From the NCBI RefSeq assembly GCF_963678245.1, contig NZ_OY782771.1:186001-250000 (forward strand): a stretch of 64,000 nt of DNA. Direction: 5' to 3'. This stretch comes from an uncultured Sunxiuqinia sp. (GTDB taxonomy: Bacteria > Bacteroidota > Bacteroidia > Bacteroidales > Prolixibacteraceae). Below are positions 38,144 through 46,700 of the stretch, piece after piece. The notes beneath the pieces are model-generated. The model was not told the origin of the DNA. It did not search any database and saw nothing but the letters and a program-made list of their open reading frames with translations. The translations under genes and the position numbers were made by a program. Numbering within the stretch: the stretch's first letter is position 1; every line of letters begins with the position of its first letter.

Positions 38144-40042
38144 ATGAGATATACAATTGACAAACTATTGGTACTTTTATTAATCCCTGCATTTTTCATA
38201 TCCTGTTCAACAGAAGAACAGCAGCCAAATCTAAATAAATTAGTCCATTCAAATTTGGAGTTTGCAGAGAAACAGCTGGCAACCATATTGGATACCATTA
38301 GTAGTTCAAAATTAAATCCGAGGTCTCTTGATAATGGGCACCTGAGGTTAGTTAAGCCATCTGACTGGACGAGTGGCTTTTTCCCTGGAAACTTATGGTA
38401 TATGTATGAATATTCACGGGACAACAAATGGAAAGTGGCAGCAAATCATTTTTCATTAAATATTGAAAAAGAGAAATATAATGCAACTACGCATGATATG
38501 GGTTTTAAGCTTTATTGCAGTTTTGGCAATGGCTTCCGTTTAACCAATAGCAAGCGTTACAGGGATATCCTGTTGGACGGGGCTAAAACTCTTTCCAAAC
38601 GCTTTAATCCCAAAGTCGGATGTATTCGGTCCTGGGACCATCATGCTGATAGATGGGATTATCCAGTGATCATTGATAATATGATTAATTTGGAACTGTT
38701 ATTTTGGGCGACCCGGGAAACGCGTGATTCCAGTTATTATAAAATAGCGGTTTCGCATGCCAATAAAACCCTGCAGAACCATTTTCGAATGGATTATAGT
38801 TCTTATCATGTTGTTTCCTATGATACAATAACAGGCCAACCCATTAAAAAGAATACGCATCAGGGATATTCTGACGATAGTGCGTGGGCAAGGGGGCAGG
38901 CATGGGGACTTTATGGTTTTACCATGGTTTATCGGGAAACCGGACAGCGGAAATTCTTGACCCAAGCCAAACATATTGCTGAGTTTATTTTAAATCATCC
39001 TCGCTATCCTTCTGATGGAGTCCCCTATTGGGATTTTGATGACCCGAATATTCCCAATGCGCTCCGGGATGCATCAGCTGCTACAGTAATGTGCTCTGCT
39101 TTGTATGAATTGAGTATGTATTGCAAGGGAGAGGAAAAAGCAAAATATTTTAATGCAGCGGATAAAATACTGGGAAGTCTTTCATCTGAAAAATATCGGA
39201 CCAAGTTAGGTTCGAACAAAGGCTTTTTGTTAGAGCACAGTGTTGGAAATATGCCCGCTCATTCAGAAATCGATGAGCCTATAATTTATGCTGACTACTA
39301 TTTTCTTGAGGGCAACCTGCGTCGTCTGAAAATCACTGGAGATTGGGAAGGGGGCAAAGCCCCGGTTGTTATTAAAGCAGATGATCTAAGGTTTATGGGA
39401 GAGAATATTGTCACCAAGCAATGGCAGGAGTTCGCTGATTTTGCTGTTGAGAAAAATGTTCATGTTACCGCTGGAATTGTTGGAAGTTCCTTGGAAGAAG
39501 GAACCTCGGCTTTTTTTGACTGGATCAAAAAGTACAATGAAATGGGTCTTTTTGAGTTCTGGAACCACGGACAGTTACACAAAAGATGGCTTGTTGATGG
39601 TGAAAACACATCTGAGTTCTTTAATCAACCTGTGTTGCAACAAGCAGCTTATCTGAGGCAAACACAAGATTTGGCAGTTGAAAAACTTGGTTTCCAGTTC
39701 AGGACATTTGGGACCCCTTATAATTGGTGTGATGAAAACACAACCAAGGCGTTGGCTAAATTTCCAGAGATCAAGGTCTGGCTTTATGCTCCTCAAGGAA
39801 TTAGAACCGATAAATTAACAATAGAACGGATTCCTATGCTGAATATTGAATACCCGGTTCATCATGCCAAATTCTATCCTTTTTTCAATAATTATTTTTT
39901 CTATTCCAATGACGATGCAATTGCAATACAAGGGCATCCTTCAAGCTGGGATGAACATGGTATGGATCAATACAAAATGATCGTTGAATATTTGATGCGA
40001 ATAGGTGCACCCATCGTGAAACCAATAGAGTTGTTGGAATAG
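38144..40042 (+). CDS. GH88 unsaturated glucuronyl hydrolase fused to a polysaccharide-deacetylase-like domain
   Basis: A 632-residue lipoprotein (Cys21 in PAFFISCSTEE). Residues about 30-395 are GH88: WTSGFFPGNLWYMYEYS, HDMGFKLYCSFGNG with Asp118, and WDYPVIIDNMINLELLFWAT with Asp178. The 60-residue spacing matches the two catalytic Asp of known GH88 enzymes, which hydrate the 4,5-unsaturated uronate left by lyases. Residues about 405-632 look like a NodB-type deacetylase: VVIKADDLR (motif 1 Asp pair), FWNHGQLHKRW (HxxxH), RTFGTPYNWCDEN, and a late IQGHPSSWDEHG. A lyase-product hydrolase joined to a deacetylase would strip both uronate and acetyl groups from one oligosaccharide. No lyase lies in the island. 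Confidence 0.85.
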   Translation: MRYTIDKLLVLLLIPAFFISCSTEEQQPNLNKLVHSNLEFAEKQLATILDTISSSKLNPRSLDNGHLRLVKPSDWTSGFFPGNLWYMYEYSRDNKWKVAANHFSLNIEKEKYNATTHDMGFKLYCSFGNGFRLTNSKRYRDILLDGAKTLSKRFNPKVGCIRSWDHHADRWDYPVIIDNMINLELLFWATRETRDSSYYKIAVSHANKTLQNHFRMDYSSYHVVSYDTITGQPIKKNTHQGYSDDSAWARGQAWGLYGFTMVYRETGQRKFLTQAKHIAEFILNHPRYPSDGVPYWDFDDPNIPNALRDASAATVMCSALYELSMYCKGEEKAKYFNAADKILGSLSSEKYRTKLGSNKGFLLEHSVGNMPAHSEIDEPIIYADYYFLEGNLRRLKITGDWEGGKAPVVIKADDLRFMGENIVTKQWQEFADFAVEKNVHVTAGIVGSSLEEGTSAFFDWIKKYNEMGLFEFWNHGQLHKRWLVDGENTSEFFNQPVLQQAAYLRQTQDLAVEKLGFQFRTFGTPYNWCDENTTKALAKFPEIKVWLYAPQGIRTDKLTIERIPMLNIEYPVHHAKFYPFFNNYFFYSNDDAIAIQGHPSSWDEHGMDQYKMIVEYLMRIGAPIVKPIELLE

Positions 40043-40292
40043 AGAATCGTATTTCTCTTCTTGTTTTCGAACATAGCTTACATAAAATAATAGAAATTGA
40101 TTTCCAAAGAGGCATTATGACGAATATAAATTCACACCAAAATTTATTTCTTTTTAAATAATTTTATACCTTTAGATATCAAAATAAATCAAACGAGTTC
40201 AATGTGTATATGGCATAAAATCAGTTGATTGAGGCAGTAAAATGCCAGCAAAATTCTGATATTCAGCGATAAAATATTTAACAAAATTCCCA
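40043..40292. other. Tail of the island, no gene recognised
   Basis: A/T-rich intergenic DNA between the last PUL gene and the right attachment repeat, with nothing else I can support. Confidence 0.4.
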
Positions 40293-40305
40293 CTACCTGG
40301 GGAGC
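40293..40305 (+). repeat. Right attachment repeat (attR)
   Basis: CTACCTGGGGAGC exactly repeats the 3' end of tRNA-Asn (26738-26750) in the same orientation, 250 bp after the last PUL gene. It bounds an island of about 13.55 kb. Confidence 0.8.
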
Positions 40306-40338
40306 CAGTACAAAAAGACAAAAACTGTCAAGTGATGA

Positions 40339-40376
40339 AAAACCGTGTAAGTCAGATACTTACGCGGTTTTTATTT
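40339..40376. terminator. Strong hairpin terminator beside attR
   Basis: AAAACCGTGTAAGT pairs with ACTTACGCGGTTTT (one G-T wobble), followed by T-rich sequence. It may be the original terminator of the tRNA-Asn transcript, moved away from it by the island. Confidence 0.6.
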
Positions 40377-40702
40377 TTCGGCGAATGCCATTAAAAGACC
40401 CCAAAATGCCACTTTTAGGCCCGTTTGGGTTACCGAAAATTTTTAAAGTTGCCTGTAATTATTATTATCATGGAGTGTCTGTAAGTCTATGTATTGTAGT
40501 GTTTTGGATTCGATCGAGTAGTTCGTGAAAATTAAACAGGATAAAAAATAATTCAAAAGTAGCCGATCTAATCAATGAAAAGCTTTATGAAATTAGGATG
40601 GTGAACCAATACTGCAAAGGTTAAGTATTGATCTTGCTGGTTGTTTGCAGTCTACAGCACTATCTTTCTCGTTTATCTTTTGGGGTATTTTAGATTGTAA
40701 TA
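40377..40702. other. Intergenic stretch between island and thiamine operon
   Basis: About 325 bp with no gene or repeat I can support. Confidence 0.4.
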
Positions 40703-41368
40703 TTAAAAATGATAAATTGATTTCTCTGCTTCCTCGAAAACCAAGTATTCAAACCGGGTACTTTGTAAAAAAGCTTCTTTCATTTTCTCTTTTGTAGAAC
40801 CCGATGCTTGTTGTCCGTACTTTTCAAGTAGCTGAATAAACTGAACAGTAACCCAGTCATAAGCTTCACCAGCATAAGTATCAATAAATTTTTGATATGG
40901 ATTATTGGCAACTTGGTGTGTTGTTACATGTTGCCCCACTTCTCCGTATAACCAGAAACAAGGCAACAAAGCTGCCAACGCAACCGGGTAAGGAAAATTT
41001 TGTGCAACGTCGAGCAAAAATCGTCCGTACTTGCCAAAAACCGGCGACTGCTCTTTTGCTTCCTGAATGTTAAAATAAGCCAGGTATTCATTTTGCATGG
41101 CCTGTTCTACTGCAATTCCATCTTCTGCCAACTGCCGAAAAAAGTCTTTTTCTTCTTTATTAGAAGCCCGTTGCGATAAAAGTTCCAGAGCCTGATTATC
41201 CTGCCGCAAGTAAAGTACGTCCTGCGATAAATAATGGGCAAACCACCCTCGGGGAAGAGTCCCTTTAGCCAGTCCTGAAATGAAAGGACTGTTTATTATT
41301 TGTCGAAAAACGGGAAGCGTTGCCTCCCATAATCTTTGTGTAAAATCGCCCTGTGCCGTAACCCGCAT
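40703..41368 (-). CDS. tenA: TenA family aminopyrimidine hydrolase
   Basis: 221 residues, all-helical TenA fold. TenA hydrolyses aminopyrimidines from degraded thiamine so the pyrimidine can be reused. Active-site residues seen by analogy with B. subtilis TenA are Asp and Tyr in WFAHYLSQDVLYLRQ, Cys in LAALLPCFWLYGEVG, Tyr in NPYQKFIDTYAGEAY, and Glu near the end (FEYLVFEEAEKS). It is the last gene of the thiamine operon and overlaps thiD by 1 bp. A second TenA-like gene lies upstream at 43229-43876, so the operon has two different copies. Confidence 0.92.
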   Translation of the reverse strand: MRVTAQGDFTQRLWEATLPVFRQIINSPFISGLAKGTLPRGWFAHYLSQDVLYLRQDNQALELLSQRASNKEEKDFFRQLAEDGIAVEQAMQNEYLAYFNIQEAKEQSPVFGKYGRFLLDVAQNFPYPVALAALLPCFWLYGEVGQHVTTHQVANNPYQKFIDTYAGEAYDWVTVQFIQLLEKYGQQASGSTKEKMKEAFLQSTRFEYLVFEEAEKSIYHF

Positions 41369-42174
41369 TATTTCCAGAATTGATGAAAATGATGAACCGG
41401 GCCATGTCCTTTTCCTATTTCATAATCTCCCCCAACCACAATGGCACGATTGATATAATCTTTAGCGCTACGAACAGCATCGTTCAGCGGTAATTGTTGT
41501 GCCAAAAAAGAAGCCACTGCCGATGAAAATGTACAACCTGTTCCGTGTGTATTTTTTGTGGATACTCGTTGCGAATGCAGCTCAATAATTTCATCAGTTT
41601 CTGCATTGTAAAAAACATCTACCAGTTCGTCTTCCGTTAAATGTCCGGCTTTTAATAAAACCGACACCGTTCCGTTACACGATAAGTCTTTTACGACTAG
41701 TGGCAAATCGGCCTGTTTTGAGATTTTTCTTCCTGAAAGGATTTCTGCTTCAGGCACATTGGGCGTAATTACGCTAACCTTAGGAATTAACTCATTCTTC
41801 AGGGTTTCAATGGCTTCGTCCTGCAAAAGTTTATCACCTGATGTTGCAACCATTACCGGGTCGAGAACTATATTGGAAATGTTGTACGGGGACAAGGTAT
41901 CCTTCACTGCCCGAATCAATTCAGAAGAGTGTAACATACCAATTTTTACAGCATCGGCGCCAATATCATCCAATACCGATTTAATTTGCCCTTTCACAAA
42001 TTCGATGGGCACCGGGTGTACACCGAAAACCCCGACTGTATTTTCGTCAACAATAGCTGTAATAGCTGTTGCTGCATAGCAACCACATGCCGATATGGTT
42101 TTTAAATCGGCCTGAATACCAGCCCCTCCACTAGGGTCGCTACCTGCGATGCTTAAAACGCGTTTATAGTTCAT
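41368..42174 (-). CDS. thiD: Hydroxymethylpyrimidine (phosphate) kinase
   Basis: A 268-residue ribokinase-fold kinase that phosphorylates HMP and HMP-P to HMP-PP for thiamine assembly. The start MNYKRVLSIAGSDPSGGAGIQADLKT is the family signature. VLDPVMVATSGDKLL and NTHGTGCTFSSAVASFLA, with the catalytic Asp/Cys region and anion hole, are all intact. It lies between thiL (8 bp) and tenA (1-bp overlap). Confidence 0.95.
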   Translation of the reverse strand: MNYKRVLSIAGSDPSGGAGIQADLKTISACGCYAATAITAIVDENTVGVFGVHPVPIEFVKGQIKSVLDDIGADAVKIGMLHSSELIRAVKDTLSPYNISNIVLDPVMVATSGDKLLQDEAIETLKNELIPKVSVITPNVPEAEILSGRKISKQADLPLVVKDLSCNGTVSVLLKAGHLTEDELVDVFYNAETDEIIELHSQRVSTKNTHGTGCTFSSAVASFLAQQLPLNDAVRSAKDYINRAIVVGGDYEIGKGHGPVHHFHQFWK

Positions 42175-42182
42175 TTTTGTTT

Positions 42183-43187
42183 TTATTCTTGAAAATGATT
42201 AAATCCTGCTTTTGAGAGAACAACCTTTTGTCCATTTTTATGCCATTGAATTTCCGGTTCTCCTAGTTTTATTTCCCCGATAATATGCACCATTTTTCCA
42301 GTTTGCTTACTAAATATGTTTTGCAATTCATCCAACTGCTCCGAAGCAACGGTAAACAATAATTCGTAATCTTCTCCGCCGCCAACTGCCAGTTCATCCG
42401 GGCTCCAGTTTTGCGTAGCGCAAATTCTTTTCAATGGTTCCGACAAGGGTAGTTTTTCCAAATCAATTCGGGCTGTTTTATTAGAGGCCTTTAAAATGTG
42501 CACCAAATCGGAAGCAATACCATCCGAAATATCCATCATGGCATGCACTCCGGAAAAGTTAAGCAAAACCTGTCCTTCTTTTATTTGTGGTTCCGGTAGA
42601 TGATGACGCCGCAACAAATGTTCAATATCTGCCGAAGTTTCCATCTTATTCAACATAGCCTGTAAACCACCAGCCGAATCGCCGAGATTTCCAGTAACAC
42701 AAATTAAATCCCCACTTTGAGCATTTCTGCGCAATTTTGCTTTTCCTTTAGGACACTTCCCGATTGCACATACATTAATGGCCAAATGTTTTACCGATTT
42801 TGTTGTGTCACCCCCGTAAAGGGGCGTTGCGTATTTCTCCGAAATATCATGATAACCTTTCATAAATTCGTCTAGGTATTCCACATCAATCCCCGGCGGA
42901 ACAGCAATAGACAAGAATGTTCCCAGCGGCGTTCCACCCATTGCAGCAATGTCGCTCAGGTTTACTGCCACCGATTTGTAGCCCAGTTGCCAAGCGGAAA
43001 TTTTATCCTTTAAAAAATGAATGTCTTCTATCAGCATGTCGGTTGTTACCAGCAAATCAGAAGTTTCATCCATGGGCAAAACGGCGCAATCATCGCCAAT
43101 CCCCAACACTTCCCCTGACAAAAGAGCCTTAAAATCAGGGGCAAAGCGTTCGATAAAACCAAATTCTCCTATTTCTTTTAGTTCCAT
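42183..43187 (-). CDS. thiL: Thiamine-monophosphate kinase
   Basis: 334 residues. ThiL makes thiamine diphosphate from the monophosphate, the last step of the pathway. The AIR-synthase-like fold shows VLGIGDDCAVLPMD, TTDMLIEDIHFLKDKIS, VNLSDIAAMGGTPLGTFLS, YGGDTTKS and MDISDGIASDLVHIL, all with the expected acidic Mg-binding residues. It starts 41 bp after the upstream TenA-like gene. Confidence 0.95.
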   Translation of the reverse strand: MELKEIGEFGFIERFAPDFKALLSGEVLGIGDDCAVLPMDETSDLLVTTDMLIEDIHFLKDKISAWQLGYKSVAVNLSDIAAMGGTPLGTFLSIAVPPGIDVEYLDEFMKGYHDISEKYATPLYGGDTTKSVKHLAINVCAIGKCPKGKAKLRRNAQSGDLICVTGNLGDSAGGLQAMLNKMETSADIEHLLRRHHLPEPQIKEGQVLLNFSGVHAMMDISDGIASDLVHILKASNKTARIDLEKLPLSEPLKRICATQNWSPDELAVGGGEDYELLFTVASEQLDELQNIFSKQTGKMVHIIGEIKLGEPEIQWHKNGQKVVLSKAGFNHFQE

Positions 43188-43228
43188 CTCTCACTGTTTA
43201 ACTTACAAAGAAAACAAATTAGCTTTGT

Positions 43229-43876
43229 TTAAACAGGCCATTGTTCCAATCGCCACGCACTGTCCCAGAACATCCATTCCATTTTAAATGAAAGATTGAA
43301 AGTGCGTATCATTGATTCTCGCAGGGCAGGAGTAGTTTCATTTGCTGCTTCGTTGCAAATGGCAATTGCTTTTTGAACGGCGAGAGCAAAATCTTCACCG
43401 CCATAAGTATCAATCCATGGTTGATATGGATTTTCAGTTTTTGTCTGGTTTTCCAAAATATAATCGCCCACTTTTTTGTACACCCAAAAGCAGGGAAGTA
43501 CAGCAGCTAGTGCTTCTTCAATTGATGCACAGGCCAACTGCCGGTACATATGCCCGGTGTAAAGTGCGCAAGTTGGTGTTGCTTGAATAGCTTTAGCATT
43601 ACTTTTTAAATAATGCTCGTGCAATGCTTGTTCGACAACTACTGTATCCGACGAAAATTTCAAAAAATCTTCGCGCCATTCTTTCCGGTTGAGTTTAGCT
43701 GCGATGCCTGCCAGTATTTTTCCATATTCAGCCAAATAAACTGCATCCTGCTGCAAATAAAAATGAAATTTCTCCTTTTGCAGCGTGCCGTTCATTAACT
43801 CGTTCAAAAAGGGCAACTCCAGAATCTTCTCATAAACAGATGCGCATTCGTTCCATGCTTCGTCACTCCATTTCAT
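43229..43876 (-). CDS. Second TenA-like protein
   Basis: A 215-residue TenA-fold protein distinct from the one at 40703-41368. It keeps the core residues: Asp and Tyr in FHFYLQQDAVYLAEYG, Cys in LAAVLPCFWVYKKVGD, Tyr in NPYQPWIDTYGGEDF, and a C-terminal Glu in FKMEWMFWDSAW. The N-terminus and the substrate-pocket helices differ. It overlaps thiE by 4 bp. Having two TenA copies in one operon suggests different substrates, for example intact thiamine versus formyl- or aminopyrimidine breakdown products. That is inference. Confidence 0.85.
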   Translation of the reverse strand: MKWSDEAWNECASVYEKILELPFLNELMNGTLQKEKFHFYLQQDAVYLAEYGKILAGIAAKLNRKEWREDFLKFSSDTVVVEQALHEHYLKSNAKAIQATPTCALYTGHMYRQLACASIEEALAAVLPCFWVYKKVGDYILENQTKTENPYQPWIDTYGGEDFALAVQKAIAICNEAANETTPALRESMIRTFNLSFKMEWMFWDSAWRLEQWPV

Positions 43877-44508
43877 ATATTTTTCTTTTTAATTTCCTTT
43901 TTTAATAATTCGGCAGCGAGCTTTGGATTTTCAACCGACGAAATGGCAGAAACCACCGCAATACCATTTGCTCCATGAGACATAATCTGTGCAGCATTCT
44001 CCAAATTAACTCCACCAATTGCTACACTGGGATGGCTGGCAATAGAACTAACAGCTTTTACCCCTTCCAGCCCAAAGGGTTTAAATGTATCGGTTTTGGT
44101 TGGCGTGGCAAAAACCGGCGAAATCCCAATGTAGTCAATATCCAGATGATTGGATTCTTCGGCCTGCTCTATAGTTTCAACAGACAAGCCCAGTATCTTA
44201 TCTTTTCCGAGAAGCCGCCGGGCAACATCCCACGGTAAATCGCTTTGCCCAATGTGCAGGCCATCGGCATCAATGGCCAGGGCAATATCGAGTCTGTCGT
44301 TAATAATAAGTGCGACATTGTGGGGCTTTAGCAACTTTTTTAACCGGATTCCCAATTCATAAAACTCCTTCGAGCTGCAATTTTTTTCACGTAGCTGTAC
44401 CATGGTAACTCCGCCTTTTACGGCTTCTTCCACAATAAACTCCAGTGGGCGGCCAAGCGACAAATCGCGGTCGGTTACCAGATACAAGCTTAAATCAAAA
44501 GATTTCAT
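43873..44508 (-). CDS. thiE: Thiamine-phosphate synthase
   Basis: A 211-residue TIM barrel that joins HMP-PP and thiazole phosphate to thiamine phosphate. Seen are YLVTDRDLSLGRPL, GGVTMVQLREKNCSSKEF, LIINDRLDIALAIDADGLHIGQSDLPW, IDYIGISPVFATPTKTDTF, and VAIGGVNLENAAQI with the phosphate-binding Gly-Gly. All are family signatures. thiM lies 10 bp upstream and a TenA-like gene overlaps downstream. Confidence 0.95.
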   Translation of the reverse strand: MKSFDLSLYLVTDRDLSLGRPLEFIVEEAVKGGVTMVQLREKNCSSKEFYELGIRLKKLLKPHNVALIINDRLDIALAIDADGLHIGQSDLPWDVARRLLGKDKILGLSVETIEQAEESNHLDIDYIGISPVFATPTKTDTFKPFGLEGVKAVSSIASHPSVAIGGVNLENAAQIMSHGANGIAVVSAISSVENPKLAAELLKKEIKKKNI

Positions 44509-44518
44509 TTACTTTTAT

Positions 44519-45313
44519 TTAAGCGATAAAAACATCTACAATATCTTTATCTGTGAGATTGTACAATGTATCGATAAAATGCATTTGTAAACTTCCGGGG
44601 CCGGCAGATTTTTTTGCAGCAATTTCACCACAAATACTCATTACCGCCATTCCGTGGGCTGCGGCCAGCAAGGTATTTTTTTTTACTGCGGCAAAAGCGC
44701 CCAAAACTGCGGAAGCCGTACATCCCATTCCGGTAACTTTTGGCATTAACGGCGAACCGTTTTTTATCGTAATAACCTGTTCTCCATCGGTAATAAAATC
44801 TTCGGCACCACTAATTACTACAACAGCCCCAGTTTCCTTTGCTAAGCCTTTTGCAGCATCAAGGGCGGCATTGGCAGAAACAGTACTGTCAACTCCTTTG
44901 GTAGCAACATTTTCTTTTGCCAGCGCCATAATTTCAGAAGCATTTCCACGGATAATCGTGGGCTTACATTGCTCTATAATTTGCACGGCTACCTCGTTCC
45001 GGTAAGGTGTAGCACCAACTCCCACAGGGTCGAACACGACAGGAATTCCTTTCTCTGTTGCTGCCATTCCGGCTTTAATCATTCCTTCTACCCACAGAGG
45101 GTTTAAGGTTCCAATATTAATCACCAGTGCAGAAGCGATACCTGCCATGTCGGCCACTTCCTCAACAGCGTGGGCCATAACCGGCGAAGCTCCAATGGCT
45201 AGCAAAGCGTTGGCTGTGTTGTTCATTACTACAAAATTGGTGATATTGTGCACCAACGGAGTATTATTTTTTAAAGCCTGCAAATCGGCTGCAATTGATT
45301 TTGCGTCTATCAT
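44519..45313 (-). CDS. thiM: Hydroxyethylthiazole kinase
   Basis: A 264-residue salvage kinase that phosphorylates the thiazole half of thiamine. Motifs: PLVHNITNFVVMNNTANALLAIGASPVMAH near the start (seen in pieces VHNITNFVVMNNTANALL), VFDPVGVGATPYRN, IIRGNASEIMALA, and VTGMGCTASAVLGAFAA with the catalytic Cys region. Together with thiD, thiE, thiL and TenA it makes this a salvage operon. No de novo genes (thiC, thiG, thiH, thiS) are present in the window. Confidence 0.95.
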   Translation of the reverse strand: MIDAKSIAADLQALKNNTPLVHNITNFVVMNNTANALLAIGASPVMAHAVEEVADMAGIASALVINIGTLNPLWVEGMIKAGMAATEKGIPVVFDPVGVGATPYRNEVAVQIIEQCKPTIIRGNASEIMALAKENVATKGVDSTVSANAALDAAKGLAKETGAVVVISGAEDFITDGEQVITIKNGSPLMPKVTGMGCTASAVLGAFAAVKKNTLLAAAHGMAVMSICGEIAAKKSAGPGSLQMHFIDTLYNLTDKDIVDVFIA

Positions 45314-45340
45314 GATGTTTTATTTTAGTGATATTAAAAC

Positions 45341-46051
45341 TTATTTTTGGGCGTAAATAGCTACATAATCGCCCCGGTCGTATCCTTCGCTGGGTTCTTC
45401 TGCCACATTATTGGAATAAATAGGATGTGCTGTTAGCGTTTGTGCAAATTCTAAGTTATTAAATCCTGACTCTTGCAGCATTTCCACTTTTTCTGTCGTA
45501 GTTCGCCAGTTCGCTATTTTTACAAATTCAATGGGATACGGGTCTTCAGGATGAACATCTTTTAACAAAGGATGCTCCCATGTTCCAACTGCTTTTGCTA
45601 GATTGTATAGCAAGGCATACGAACTTTCTTTAGGTACATCAATTACCACAATTTTACCCCCAGGACGCAGCGCCGCGAAAGCTTTATTGAATGCTGCCTG
45701 CAAATCAGTAATATAACTTGGGGTGCCGTTAAACAATACGGTATCATATTGTTCTTTTCCAAGTTCGGCTTTTTCTACAGTTGTTATCTCAACCGTCATC
45801 CCGCGTTTACGGGCAATTTCGGCCATTCCTTCCGAAGGCTCTAAGCCGGTTTTTATGGAAATGCCAAAGTCTTTTTCCAGAATCATTTCGAAAAGACCAC
45901 TTCCACATCCGACAGAAAAAACATCCTGCGAATCTTTTAGAAAATGTGCCACCAATTTCACTTCGGAGTACAGTACATTGGTATTTTTCATAAACCATGC
46001 ATCGTATTTTGATGCGTGTTCGTCGAAACCACTTTTCATTTTTTTACTCAT
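45341..46051 (-). CDS. SAM-dependent methyltransferase in the thiamine operon
   Basis: A 236-residue class I (Rossmann) methyltransferase. Motif I is DVFSVGCGSGLFEMIL, motif II is near YDTVLFNGTPSYI, and motif III is LRPGGKIVVIDVP. It opens the thiamine operon, 27 bp before thiM and downstream of the TPP riboswitch, so it should be made when thiamine diphosphate is scarce. A methyltransferase is not part of known thiamine salvage, and I cannot name its substrate. The start MSKKMKSGFDEHASKYDAWF is like other small-molecule methyltransferases. Confidence 0.85.
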   Translation of the reverse strand: MSKKMKSGFDEHASKYDAWFMKNTNVLYSEVKLVAHFLKDSQDVFSVGCGSGLFEMILEKDFGISIKTGLEPSEGMAEIARKRGMTVEITTVEKAELGKEQYDTVLFNGTPSYITDLQAAFNKAFAALRPGGKIVVIDVPKESSYALLYNLAKAVGTWEHPLLKDVHPEDPYPIEFVKIANWRTTTEKVEMLQESGFNNLEFAQTLTAHPIYSNNVAEEPSEGYDRGDYVAIYAQK

Positions 46052-46069
46052 AATAAGCCTGTATTTTAC

Positions 46070-46107
46070 AAAAAAAGCCGCTCCGCAGAAATGCGAAACG
46101 GCTTGTA
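46070..46107 (-). terminator. Riboswitch expression platform: rho-independent terminator
   Basis: On the minus strand AAGCCGTTTCGC pairs with GCGGAGCGGCTT, followed by seven T. It lies about 32 bp after the TPP aptamer and 19 bp before the methyltransferase, so it would stop transcription when the aptamer binds TPP. Confidence 0.85.
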
Positions 46108-46138
46108 TTTTTGTTCGTTATAAAATTCAAATACAATC

Positions 46139-46222
46139 CTCGTTTCCCTCCGCTGTTATTATACATTTCAGGTTCCAGGGTATAATCTCAGCCTGCCCCA
46201 ATAGACAGACACCCCTAACGAG
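46139..46222 (-). promoter_or_regulatory. TPP riboswitch aptamer (THI element)
   Basis: On the minus strand the conserved blocks occur in order: the P1 arm CTCGTT, GGGGTGTC, GGCTGAGATTATACCC, TGGAACCTGAA, and TAATAACAGCGGAGGGA, closed by AACGAG. These are the pyrimidine-sensing (CUGAGA) and pyrophosphate-sensing (ACCUG, GGGA) elements of the TPP aptamer. A terminator follows, so the thiamine operon is switched off at the level of transcription when TPP is plentiful. Confidence 0.93.
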
Positions 46223-46472
46223 ATGACGTAAAAGTATCGATTTTTAGAGGAAATGAAAAATAGAACATCAGGAAATCGGTCATTTAAAGTGTTAAATCTA
46301 TTTTGCCAAATCACCCAGAGTAGGGTTGAATCGCTCATTATGTTGTTACACTTACTTTTTCCCGCACCTTTATAGTTCTCCAATAGAGTTCCACTGCCTC
46401 GGTAACTTCACTCCACTTCGCTCGCTCAACATTCGGACAAACCTCGCTACCTTATGTTTATCTTCTATACTT

Positions 46473-46700
46473 ATGAAAACAATATTCAATAATCTCCCGG
46501 TTCGATGGATTCTCCGGCCTGCCACTATTGCCTTTGCTTCGTATGCCTCCGGATTAAGTTTCTTGTGGTGTTTGTTGGCTTATATCGGTATCATATTTCT
46601 TATTGAATTTACTAAAAACATGATTGTTTTAATTCTTGGAGTTGTGTTGGTTATTAATGTATTCCTGACAATGTTTTCTGGGATTGTTGAACCTCTGTAA
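46473..46700 (+). CDS. Small hydrophobic protein, uncertain
   Basis: A 75-residue frame from ATG at 46473 with two strongly hydrophobic stretches (FASYASGLSFLWCLLAYIGIIF and MIVLILGVVLVINVFLTMF, each long enough to cross the membrane). It starts MKTIFNNLPVRWILRPA, with positive residues before the first helix. I recognise no family. It could be a real small membrane protein or a chance frame; no neighbour supports a role. Confidence 0.35.
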   Translation: MKTIFNNLPVRWILRPATIAFASYASGLSFLWCLLAYIGIIFLIEFTKNMIVLILGVVLVINVFLTMFSGIVEPL

